Shown piece by piece: positions 49,524 to 56,768 of a stretch of 64,000 bases of DNA. The stretch is taken from contig JAIETM010000015.1 in the NCBI GenBank assembly GCA_019745155.1, positions 62,001 through 126,000 of the forward strand. The letters run 5' to 3'. The position numbers and the translations under genes are program-made. The notes beneath the pieces are model-generated. The model made no database searches. It was not told the origin of the DNA and saw only the letters and a list, made by a program, of their open reading frames with translations. The stretch's first letter is position 1. The number at the start of each line of letters is the position of its first letter. This stretch comes from Chitinophagaceae bacterium (lineage in GTDB: Bacteria; Bacteroidota; Bacteroidia; Chitinophagales; Chitinophagaceae).

Positions 49524-49727
49524 TTATGCTGCTAAGAACAGAACCACCTCTTCCTTTTTGATGCCTGTGTACAGGCAAAATTCTTCTACAGTTACAAACT
49601 GGTGTTCTTCTTTTTCAAAGTATTCCTTGATTTTATTAAGCAGCATACGGCCATAGCGTTCACTTTTACCAGTGATACGCTGCACATCTTTTGGGTAAAT
49701 GCAGAGCCGTGTTTGTTGCATTTTCAT
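49524..49727 (-). CDS. small conserved element protein, HTH-like
   Basis: 67 residues: RLCIYPKDVQRITGKSERYG then KKEEVVLFLAA. The DVQRITGKSERYGRML segment looks like a helix-turn-helix. Similar short proteins recur in Bacteroidota mobile elements, role unknown. It overlaps the next small gene by four bases. Confidence 0.6.
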   Translation of the reverse strand: MKMQQTRLCIYPKDVQRITGKSERYGRMLLNKIKEYFEKEEHQFVTVEEFCLYTGIKKEEVVLFLAA

Positions 49728-49897
49728 ACTCTATCCATGCCTTTGGTATGGGTTTGCCATACTGCTGCTGTATTTGATTTAGTAAAGGCATAACGCAAAA
49801 ATACAATCAAGAAGATAAAGTAACTAACAGCAATAAATGCAGGTAGCGGCAATATAAGCCGATAACGGAAGTGCTGTGATGCAACTGAAGTTTTCAT
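49724..49897 (-). CDS. small membrane protein
   Basis: 57 residues from ATG 49897 (MKTSVASQHFRYRL). One hydrophobic stretch LPAFIAVSYFIFLIVFL spans the membrane. Overlap with the HTH-like gene suggests co-translation. A 66-residue version from 49924 is possible. Function unknown. Confidence 0.5.
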   Translation of the reverse strand: MKTSVASQHFRYRLILPLPAFIAVSYFIFLIVFLRYAFTKSNTAAVWQTHTKGMDRV

Positions 49898-49984
49898 TTT
49901 CAAATTTTGTTTTCGTGAATTCACAAAGGCTTAATGAAGTGTGCCCATGAAAACACTTCCATTACAAATTTTAAATCCAATAAA

Positions 49985-50740
49985 ATGGCAAAACAAAAAG
50001 GGATTATCAAACTGGATGGCACCATTGGTGACATTACGTTTTACAAATCCAAAGATGGTTATTTAGCCAGAGAAAAAGGCGGCGTGCCAGCTGAACGTAT
50101 TGCTAACGACCCTGCCTTTCAGCGTACCCGTGAAAACGGGGCTGAATTTGGACGTGCCGGCAAAGCAGGTAAGGTACTCCGTAATGCTATCCGTGCATTG
50201 CTTCAAAACGCATCAGACAGCCGCATGGTGAGCCGTCTTACACAAAAGATGGTAGATGTTATTCAGGAAGATACAACCAACACCCGTGGCCAGCGAAATG
50301 TAATTGACGGCGAAGCCGAATTGCTTGCAGGCTTTGAGTTCAATTTAAGTGGCAAATTGGGCACTACATTGTATGCACCTTTTACAACCACTATTGACCG
50401 TGTTGCTGGCACTATTGCAGTAAATCTACCTGCATTTGTACCTGCAAATATGATTGCAGCTCCCGGAGGCAGCACCCATTTCAAAATTGTGTCTGCTGGT
50501 GCAGAAGTTGATTTTGAAAATGAAAGCTTTGTTGCAGAAACGCAGGCAACTGCAATTCTTCCCTGGGATGCAAATCCTACAGCAGTAATCAACCTCAGCA
50601 ATGCAGTTACTGCAAACAGTACGCATCCATTGTTCCTGATGGTAGGAGTTGAATTTTACCAGCAGGTAAACGGACAAATGTATCCATTGAAAAACGGCGC
50701 CTATAACGCATTGGCAATTGTTGATGTGGACGGCAACTAA
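49985..50740 (+). CDS. conserved unknown protein of Bacteroidota elements
   Basis: 251 residues from ATG 49985 (MAKQKGIIKLDGTIGDITFY). The N-terminal 100 residues (FYKSKDGYLAREKGGV, NDPAFQRTRENGAEFG, then a helical NASDSRMVSRLTQKM region) are recalled as characteristic of a family scattered in Bacteroidota accessory regions. The C-terminal half is beta-rich and ends LKNGAYNALAIVDVD. No signal peptide or catalytic motif. First gene of a four-gene cassette with DUF5675. A structural (capsid- or tail-like) role is speculative. Confidence 0.65.
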   Translation: MAKQKGIIKLDGTIGDITFYKSKDGYLAREKGGVPAERIANDPAFQRTRENGAEFGRAGKAGKVLRNAIRALLQNASDSRMVSRLTQKMVDVIQEDTTNTRGQRNVIDGEAELLAGFEFNLSGKLGTTLYAPFTTTIDRVAGTIAVNLPAFVPANMIAAPGGSTHFKIVSAGAEVDFENESFVAETQATAILPWDANPTAVINLSNAVTANSTHPLFLMVGVEFYQQVNGQMYPLKNGAYNALAIVDVDGN

Positions 50741-50758
50741 TCTAAAAATCCTGTGAAA

Positions 50759-51178
50759 ATGAAACTGGAGCTTATCAGAACATATTATCCCGATGGTGTG
50801 AATGGCGAATTATTGATTGATGGTGTGAAAGTGTGTAACACTATTGAGTTGCCCTGGAAAGAAAATCAATCAAGGGTGTCCTGCATACCCGAAGGAAAGT
50901 ATGAACTGACGAAAAGGTACAGCCAGCGGTTTAAATGGCATCTATTGTTGAATAATGTGGTTAACAGAAGCTACATTTTAATTCATGCCTTTAATGATGC
51001 TGTAAAGGAATCAAAAGGCTGTATCGCTCCGGTTTTTGTTTTAACAGGAAATGGAAAGGGAATCAGGTCCCGGGCAGCATTACAATTATTATTGTCAATT
51101 GTGTACCCTGAACTGGAAAACGGTAAACAAATTTTCATCACCATTAAAAAAGCAGCAAATGGAAACAAACCAAAATAA
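50759..51178 (+). CDS. DUF5675 protein with L,D-transpeptidase-like signature
   Basis: 139 residues from ATG 50759 (MKLELIRTYYPDG). Features typical of DUF5675: GELLIDGVKVCNTIELPW, IPEGKYELTKRYS and SYILIHAFNDAVKESKGCI. The last segment places His76 ten residues before Ser86 and Cys89 (H-x9-S-K-G-C), resembling the HGT...SHGC signature of YkuD-type L,D-transpeptidases, so cell-wall activity is inferred. No signal peptide, so a holin-type partner would be needed for export. Confidence 0.7.
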   Translation: MKLELIRTYYPDGVNGELLIDGVKVCNTIELPWKENQSRVSCIPEGKYELTKRYSQRFKWHLLLNNVVNRSYILIHAFNDAVKESKGCIAPVFVLTGNGKGIRSRAALQLLLSIVYPELENGKQIFITIKKAANGNKPK

Positions 51179-51404
51179 AAAACTTGGCTTTATGGAAAGG
51201 GCAAAAGCCCCCACTCCAAAATTCTTCCGTAAGCTTCGCAATATCGGTCTCGTAATGGCTGCAGTAAGTGCTGCTATCATAACTGCGCCGGTAAGTTTAC
51301 CTGCGGCAGTCATCAGCGTTGCAGGCTATGTAGGCGTTGCCGGTGGAGTAATTAGTGCGGTAAGCCAGGTTACCACCAAAGATGTAAACGATGAAACCGA
51401 TTGA
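51159..51404 (+). CDS. small two-span membrane protein (holin-like)
   Basis: 81 residues from ATG 51159, inside the end of the DUF5675 gene (20-base overlap); ATG 51192 is an alternative. A basic N-terminal segment (KAPTPKFFRKLRN) precedes two alanine/valine/glycine-rich spans (28-46 and 48-71) and an acidic tail. Size and topology are holin-like, but no homology was established. Confidence 0.55.
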   Translation: METNQNKKLGFMERAKAPTPKFFRKLRNIGLVMAAVSAAIITAPVSLPAAVISVAGYVGVAGGVISAVSQVTTKDVNDETD

Positions 51405-51408
51405 TACT

Positions 51409-51597
51409 ATGGAAAATAATTTTCATGTTGATAGCAGCACCAAGGTAAGCACTGCTGCAGGTACACTGCTTACCATACTGTTTAATATCCATATACATGA
51501 TATTTTAAAAACAATTGTGCTTGCTGCTATTGGGGCCATTGTAAGTTTCAGTGTTTCACTTGCTTTGAAATATCTTGCAAAGAAATTTAAGAAATAA
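51409..51597 (+). CDS. small membrane protein (holin-like)
   Basis: 62 residues from ATG 51409, four bases after the previous stop. Two hydrophobic segments (AAGTLLTILFNIHI and TIVLAAIGAIVSFSVSLAL) and a lysine-rich tail KYLAKKFKK. A short amphipathic region plus basic C-terminus is holin-like. Last gene of the DUF5675 cassette, followed by a terminator. Confidence 0.55.
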   Translation: MENNFHVDSSTKVSTAAGTLLTILFNIHIHDILKTIVLAAIGAIVSFSVSLALKYLAKKFKK

Positions 51598-51636
51598 TCT
51601 CCCGTTCGTTGTGGTGACCTTCGGTTGAGATGCATA

Positions 51637-51669
51637 AAATCCCCCCATTTGTTGGGGGATTTTTATTTT
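51637..51669. terminator. bidirectional terminator between the DUF5675 cassette and the DUF6943-like gene
   Basis: AATCCCCC(C)A and T(T)GGGGGATT pair around TTTG, followed by TTTTATTTT. It ends the plus-strand cassette and overlaps the stop of the convergent gene. Confidence 0.8.
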
Positions 51670-52073
51670 AGTACCTGGTACATGAGTGCTTTTTTTGCCT
51701 GCTTTATTAAATTGATTTGCTCCATGATGAATTTGCTTTTATCATCCAATAACTGCAGCATGGAAATGTTTTTAGTGAACTGTTCCTGATTGAATATGAT
51801 TTTTTCTAAAGCCATTGCAGCAACTTTCTTTAAATCATCTAACCTGATAAATGAAATAACAGAACCTGTAAGAAAGGGATGGAAAAATGAACCTTGCCAT
51901 AAGCCATAAAAGAGCCAGTACAATTGCTGTTTTTCTTCTTCGGTTTTACAGATGCAAACAAAACAATTAGGACAGGCTGCATCTAATGGCTTGCCGCTGT
52001 TATTACCTTTTGAGAGAATAAAGAAGTGAGGCTTTGAAATTACCTGATTGAGTTTGTGAGTTTTGATGAACAT
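51663..52073 (-). CDS. DUF6943-like protein
   Basis: 136 residues from ATG 52073 (MFIKTHKLNQVISKPHFF). Conserved-looking blocks KGNNSGKPLDAACPNCFVCIC and LWQGSFFHPFLTGSVISFIR match a Bacteroidota element family of unknown function. CPNC and CIC could hold a metal but do not form a standard zinc motif. A longer frame with a hydrophobic extension to 52169 was rejected as it is not family-like. Confidence 0.65.
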   Translation of the reverse strand: MFIKTHKLNQVISKPHFFILSKGNNSGKPLDAACPNCFVCICKTEEEKQQLYWLFYGLWQGSFFHPFLTGSVISFIRLDDLKKVAAMALEKIIFNQEQFTKNISMLQLLDDKSKFIMEQINLIKQAKKALMYQVLK

Positions 52074-52159
52074 AGTATGAGCATTTAATGATGCTCCGCT
52101 ACGCTCCGTCATATAAAAAACCCAAAAGAGAAAGAAAAACCGAAAAAAAGAAAAAGAAA

Positions 52160-52295
52160 GCAACTTCACCAGGTGGCGTGGCTAAAAAGCCAAAAGGAAA
52201 CGGAATAAATGAATGGCTTGTGCAATGGGCTGTGTTTATGCCGTAGTCTTTTGGCTTTTTTAAGTGAATGGGTTTGTGCCAGCCACCTAACTTGC
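52160..52295. ncRNA. candidate structured RNA / hairpin element, copy 1
   Basis: Nested pairs: GCAA 52160-52163 with TTGC 52292-52295; AGGTGGC(G)TGG 52171-52181 with CCAGCCACCT 52279-52288; AAAAAGCCAAAAG 52184-52196 with CTTTTGGCTTTTT 52248-52260 (13 perfect pairs); CGGAATAAA 52201-52209 with TTTATGCCG 52235-52243. A GAAA/TAGT internal loop separates the last two. The core is repeated at 54457-54522. Its right end overlaps the HEPN stop. Strand and function unknown. Confidence 0.55.
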
Positions 52296-53030
52296 TGCAC
52301 TTTTTTGTTTGTTATCATCAAGAATTGAATAACATAGTTTTGTAATCATCTGAAGTAAGTAATAGATTTTGTTATGCGTAAACTCAGAATCTAAAATGAT
52401 TTTGTCGCCAAGTTTGTACTTTGAGGCAGGATTGTTTTTCACAAAAATATCATTTACAATACCGTCGTTATGGAGAATAATATTCCTTATGGAAAAAATT
52501 TCTGTTAGAGTTTCCAGGTTAACCAACTTGTCAAAAATTGTTGATTTTGCTTTATTGAATTCCAGCTTGAATCCGAACTTCTTGTTGATTATAATAAACT
52601 GCTCTGATATTGATTTATAAAAAAAATCATGCAGAACAGACGAAATCATTTTTCCTTTTAATGATTTAAACGATGAATGAGAAAGTATCTCTTCATAGGT
52701 CATACTTTTCGCATTGCTCTTTAATGCCCTTGGCTCCTCCTCATAAATTATTATAAGAAATTTATTCAGAAAAACTTCAAAAGATGATACAGCATATATA
52801 AGCGTTGTTTTATAAATAATTGAAGGATAAGTAATAGTTTTCATTTTATCTGTAAAATCTTCCTTCATTTTACTTATACTTTCTCTTTCGGAATTAAAGT
52901 TGGCAGGCAGTTTATTTTTAAGATGGCTTTTATAAGCATCAGTGGTTATCCTCTTAAAATTCAATAATTCAGTAAAGTTGTCAAACGTATGGTGAAACAG
53001 CTCCTTTATTTTTTCCTTTTTATTTGACAT
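52287..53030 (-). CDS. HEPN-domain protein (probable RNase)
   Basis: 247 residues from ATG 53030. All-helical, with the HEPN signature IRNIILHNDG: Arg182 and His187 (R-N-x3-H), typical of RiboL-PSP/MAE_28990-like HEPN ribonucleases. YAVSSFEVFLNKFLI is the usual helix before it. HEPN proteins cut RNA in toxin-antitoxin and anti-phage systems. No nucleotidyltransferase antitoxin is adjacent. It is flanked by the two structured elements. Confidence 0.72.
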   Translation of the reverse strand: MSNKKEKIKELFHHTFDNFTELLNFKRITTDAYKSHLKNKLPANFNSERESISKMKEDFTDKMKTITYPSIIYKTTLIYAVSSFEVFLNKFLIIIYEEEPRALKSNAKSMTYEEILSHSSFKSLKGKMISSVLHDFFYKSISEQFIIINKKFGFKLEFNKAKSTIFDKLVNLETLTEIFSIRNIILHNDGIVNDIFVKNNPASKYKLGDKIILDSEFTHNKIYYLLQMITKLCYSILDDNKQKSAAS

Positions 53031-54170
53031 GGCCAAAAAGATTTAAATGAGTATGCAAAATAAAATTATAAGGGACTATAATTGAAATGCCGGTTTGATA
53101 CTGCCAGGATATATTCTACTGATGCACCGGCTAAACTTATTCTTTAGTTCAATAGTGCTTTCCTGGAAGGGTTGGCAAATGTGTATTTGTCTGCCGGTAA
53201 AAGCGCCTGCGGCAAAAAAGAAGCATAGCCGTGCGGCACACTTGTCCGCACTGTAGCGTTGGTGGCGAGCCGCCATAAGGCACTGGAGAGAGGAACGAAC
53301 GGAAGTGCCTGCGAGCCCCACGAAGGGGCTGGCAGTAAAACCATGAGGAACGAATGGTGATGCCAGCTCCATAGGAAGCCGCCGTAGTATATTTCCCGCA
53401 GGGTACGAAGGCGGCTGAACTATGCAAGTGAACCTTAGCGATGCTTTGCGAAATGAGGTACGAATGAGCAATTAGCAATCGCAAGGTGAACGCAGCCGAA
53501 GTGGGCGGCCGGCGAGCCAAATTATAGGAAGCGGGTGGACTGAACGCTACTGAAGTGAATTAATGACGTAGTGAAGCGGAATGGAACCCAGTGAGTATTG
53601 CAGCGTTGGTTTGCGAAAAGGCATGTGGCTGCATGTGTATTGATTTGTGTAGCGGCAATGCAGACCATGCCTTGAAGCAAATTGTTTAGCTGCGAACGAG
53701 GTGTAATGAAGCGTAACGAAGGAAGAAATGAACGAAGTGGCGTGAAGGACACAGTAGCTGCCCGAACGAAGGCGAAGGAACTGCAAGCAGTATGACAAAC
53801 CTGCGATAGCAGCCCGAAGGGCATTGCAGGTGCAGCAATACCATAAAAGTTTATAAAAAGATTTATTGCTGCTGCTGCAATGGTTTGGCATATCTGCTTG
53901 CTGACGCCGCCGTAGTGAGACCTTTTTACCGGCGAAGCGTTGGGTCTGTGCGGTGGGCAAAGAAGCGATGGCTCGCAGCTTCCAGGTCTGGCTTTGTGGG
54001 TGGCTTCCGGGATGCTGCCGTCGGGGCAATCGGAGAAAGCTGCTGATTGCCGGAAGGCTACCGACTGAATTAGCAAGTGAAGTGTAGTTTACGGAACGAA
54101 CGCAGCGATATGAGGGAGGTGGCCTGCAGGCATCAATAAAAAATCGTGTAGCATCAAGTCAGCAAAAGGA
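53031..54170. other. gene-free hairpin-rich region with ACGAA repeats
   Basis: About 1.1 kb without a credible gene and visibly richer in G and C than its neighbours. ACGAA occurs nine times (53293-54098). Local stems include AGGCACT/AGTGCCT (53278/53304), AGCCCC-ACGAA-GGGGCT (53314-53330), AGCCGCC/GGCGGCT (53377/53410) and GCCC-GAA-GGGC (53812-53822). It could be a large non-coding RNA or a decayed sequence. Confidence 0.45.
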
Positions 54171-54194
54171 AAGCCCCTGCCGGAGCAGAGGCTT
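54171..54194. other. strong hairpin at the right edge of the gene-free region
   Basis: AAGCCCCTGC and GCAGAGGCTT pair with one mismatch around CGGA. An A run follows on the right, so on the minus strand it could start a transcript region or end one as a terminator. Confidence 0.45.
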
Positions 54195-54415
54195 GCAAAA
54201 AAGCTGATGGCAGCTACAAAGCAGGAACCACCTTATGCTGCCATGAAAGATGCACCAATGGAACACCGCCTACAACTGGGCAACGAAAAACAACATGAAC
54301 AAGGCTGCCATGAAGACAACCGGTGGAAAGCCAGGAAACCCACTGCCTGCGGCGCCTGCCTGGAAAAGGAAATGATGCTGACATAAGAATACATTTAAAA
54401 TAAAAAAATAAAATA

Positions 54416-54554
54416 ACATGCATCTGTAAGCGAAGGGAAACGGGTGTCTTTGCACTCCAAAAGGAAACGGAATAAAAGATGGCTTTGTGAGATTGCTTTG
54501 TGTTTATGCCGTAGTCTTTTGGATGCCCCGTTTTCCCGGAGCTATCTTGCATGT
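54416..54554. ncRNA. candidate structured RNA / hairpin element, copy 2
   Basis: Nested pairs: ACATGCA 54416-54422 with TGCATGT 54548-54554; GGGAAACGGG 54435-54444 with CCCGTTTTCCC 54527-54537; GCA(C)TCCAAAAG 54452-54463 with CTTTTGGATGC 54516-54526; CGGAATAAA 54468-54476 with TTTATGCCG 54503-54511, again with a GAAA/TAGT internal loop. The 40 or so core bases match copy 1 and the outer helices do not, yet pairing is kept. Confidence 0.55.
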
Positions 54555-54597
54555 GTATTTTATTTTTTTAAATGGATTGTGGCAGTAATTCTTACCA

Positions 54598-54789
54598 GTG
54601 GCGCTGCAGCAATGGAATGTTGATTTTTATCAGGGAGATGTTTTTTATGAAAACGGAATTGATGCCCGGTGCTATGTTGTACAAGTGAGTGACACAACGA
54701 AGATGCCATGAAATACTAAAGGCTGGTATCAAAAGAAAAAGAACGGACTTAATACGGCGTTAATACGGAGATTGTATGGAGTTAAATGA
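54598..54789 (+). pseudogene. possible decayed coding remnant
   Basis: One plus-strand frame reads WNVDFYQGDVFYENGIDARC to a TGA at 54709 and then continues in frame as TKGWYQKKKNGLNTALIRRL to a stop at 54787, inside the 3' end of hipA. The in-frame stop and protein-like composition suggest a degraded gene. The family was not identified. Confidence 0.25.
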
Positions 54790-56038
54790 ACGCTGCTGAC
54801 ATCCTTTCTTGTTCTGCATTAGAAATTTTAAAATTAGCAGCTACCTTTTTCCACTCTTTAGCAACGGTTGAAATTTCTTTTATTATTTGATTAGCTTTTT
54901 CATCCGATAAGCGAAAATATCCAGCTACTTCCATTGCTAAATCGAAATCGAGTGAGTTATCTGCATCGGTAATGTTAAGGCTTAATCCTTTCCCATATTC
55001 ATTTGGGTTAATATCGTAAGCCGGTGAAAGCAGCCACCCTTTTTCTGTAAGCAGAAAGCCATGATTACGCAGATGGTCGTCTGTATTTTTTACACAAATG
55101 CTAAATACAATTCTTCGCCATAATTCTTCTAAGTCTTTTTCTACTGCCGCTCCATGCCGTGATATAAACTCCATCAGTTCCAAATAGCTTGCACCTGCAG
55201 CATCTTCTCCATCTATGTGGCCAAGCAAAGTCATTGCTGATGCAAAATGAACCCGTTCACCAGTTGTTATTCTGTCAAAACGTTTAGTTAGGTAGGTGTG
55301 ATATTTGTTATTAAACTGGAGCAATTTTCCTTCAGCAGTATTTATGCCTGCTGTTATTGCCAGTTGGTTGGTCACCATTTCCCAGGCTGCTACATCTTTA
55401 TCATCGTTCCTGCTTGGAAATTTTGCAATCCATAAATTATTCTGTGCATCCATCACACTTGCTTTTGGCCTGGCACCGCCTAATGAAGAACCCGGGGCTA
55501 TTAACATACTTAGCCATTTTAGATACTCCGGGTCGTCCGTATTGTCTTCTTCAAATTTTAAACTTGCCTGCTCCAGTTCTCTTAGCGATGTCCAGGGTGG
55601 GGCAGCCATTTCTTTATTATCGTTTAAGAAAGAACCATTGTCATCTAATTTAAAACGTAATGCACCCATCCTGTGTCCGTCATATACTCCCAATAAAAAA
55701 TCTGATTCCAACAATTTTTTTGCTGCTCTATCTTCCTGTTTTGCTATGGCGGCTTCCCTGCGCTGCATCAGCACCCTTCCCCATCTATCCGGGCATGAAT
55801 CCAAAAAAACACCGAAGTTGGGCTTATCATCCCTTGGATAGTATGCTCCTGAATACAATTGCAAATCAGGGTCAATCATTTGAGAAAAACCGGATTTTAA
55901 CCAGGCATCCGCATATTCAAATGAAAAGGATTCCTTTCCTTTTGCCGGTGCTACTGACAACACACCCATTAAGGATGGCTCCTGTAAGCCCAGCCAATGT
56001 GCATATACCTGAATTTCCTTTTTTGTGTTTGCTGCCAT
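54782..56038 (-). CDS. hipA: HipA-family toxin kinase
   Basis: 418 residues. HipA kinases phosphorylate tRNA synthetases and arrest growth. Motifs: GSSLGGARPK at 183-192 (the loop holding the autophosphorylated serine), the catalytic KNTDDHLRNHGF at 317-328 with Asp320/321 and Asn325, and metal-binding SPAYDINP with Asp342. The N-terminal subdomain is fused in one chain (full-length, not the split HipS/HipT form). It follows its HipB partner by seven bases. Confidence 0.9.
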   Translation of the reverse strand: MAANTKKEIQVYAHWLGLQEPSLMGVLSVAPAKGKESFSFEYADAWLKSGFSQMIDPDLQLYSGAYYPRDDKPNFGVFLDSCPDRWGRVLMQRREAAIAKQEDRAAKKLLESDFLLGVYDGHRMGALRFKLDDNGSFLNDNKEMAAPPWTSLRELEQASLKFEEDNTDDPEYLKWLSMLIAPGSSLGGARPKASVMDAQNNLWIAKFPSRNDDKDVAAWEMVTNQLAITAGINTAEGKLLQFNNKYHTYLTKRFDRITTGERVHFASAMTLLGHIDGEDAAGASYLELMEFISRHGAAVEKDLEELWRRIVFSICVKNTDDHLRNHGFLLTEKGWLLSPAYDINPNEYGKGLSLNITDADNSLDFDLAMEVAGYFRLSDEKANQIIKEISTVAKEWKKVAANFKISNAEQERMSAAFI

Positions 56039-56045
56039 TGCTGTT

Positions 56046-56357
56046 TTATTTTTTGGGTGCCCTTTCTTTTACCGTAAGCTCTGCATCCTGTAATTTTCTG
56101 CCAAGCATATCATCTGCTGCTACTTTTAGTAAATCCTTTTCCAGGTTCAATACAAAAAGTACCTGAGCATAAGAACCTATTGCAACCCCAGGCATACCCT
56201 TTTCTATGGAAAGCAAGGTTGGTCTGCTAATGTTTGCCCTTTCTGCTACCTGCTCTGCACTTAGTTTGCGGCGCAAACGAGCCAGCTTGATATTTTCACC
56301 GAATTCTGTAAGGATTTTGGCTGTGCTTGGCAATATTTGAGATTTGCTATTTTTCAT
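56046..56357 (-). CDS. hipB: HipB-like antitoxin, XRE-family repressor
   Basis: 103 residues with a helix-turn-helix at about 24-75 (LSAEQVAERANISRPTLLSIEKG). It should neutralise HipA and repress the operon. The basic C-terminal tail may contact DNA or HipA. A perfect inverted repeat 11 bases upstream of the ATG is its likely operator. Confidence 0.88.
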   Translation of the reverse strand: MKNSKSQILPSTAKILTEFGENIKLARLRRKLSAEQVAERANISRPTLLSIEKGMPGVAIGSYAQVLFVLNLEKDLLKVAADDMLGRKLQDAELTVKERAPKK

Positions 56358-56368
56358 AACTGTAATTA

Positions 56369-56400
56369 TATTTTACAAATATAGTTCTTTTTGTAAAATA
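56369..56400 (-). promoter_or_regulatory. hipBA operator
   Basis: TATTTTACAAA (56369-56379) and TTTGTAAAATA (56390-56400) are perfect inverted half-sites with 21 bases between starts, about two helical turns. A third weaker half-site (ATTATTTACA) follows at 56400. Fits autorepression by HipB. Confidence 0.7.
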
Positions 56401-56553
56401 TTATTTACATTATTTAAAAGAATTAAGCAAGTGTTTGTCAGGTATTTAGTGCAAAATACTTGACATTTTGAAGGCCGAAGTATGAGAGAGGGATATTTTG
56501 TGAGAGAGATTATGTGGATAAGTAAGCTTTTTAAAAAAATAAAAATGTAGCTT

Positions 56554-56599
56554 CACTGCAACCGGTCAGACAGCTTAAGCTGTCTGACCGGTTGCAGTG
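56554..56599. repeat. perfect 46-bp loopless palindrome
   Basis: CACTGCAACCGGTCAGACAG and its continuation CTT are followed at once by the exact reverse complement: 23-base arms with no spacer. No T run follows, so it is not a standard terminator. It lies between the GHKL-nuclease stop and the hipBA promoter region. Confidence 0.8.
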
Positions 56600-56652
56600 T
56601 TAAGGCTGTTGCCCACAAATTTTCCCCCAAGAAATAGAGTTTTAAAAATTGC

Positions 56653-56682
56653 GCCTTATCTTTTGCCTGCAAAAGATAAGGC
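56653..56682. repeat. second near-loopless inverted repeat
   Basis: GCCTTATCTTTTGC and GCAAAAGATAAGGC form a perfect 14-base-arm hairpin around CT. It lies 86 bases from the GHKL-nuclease stop and may help end its transcript, but it lacks a terminal T run in either direction. Confidence 0.7.
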
Positions 56683-56768
56683 TTGGAAGCCGTTCTGCTC
56701 AAATAAATAAGCATTCTTCAGCTCTCTGTTTCGTAATAAATCTTGTAGTATTTATTCTGTCACAAATT

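Noticed and set aside
53076-54076. Several long minus-strand frames (123-184 aa) in the GC-richer stretch
   Set aside because: They overlap one another in different frames, have arginine/serine/phenylalanine-rich compositions unlike proteins, and arise from the repeated TTCGT words; no family features.
54239-54552. Minus-strand frame of about 112 aa crossing structured copy 2
   Set aside because: It runs through the conserved hairpin core and the low-complexity AT tract; composition is not protein-like.
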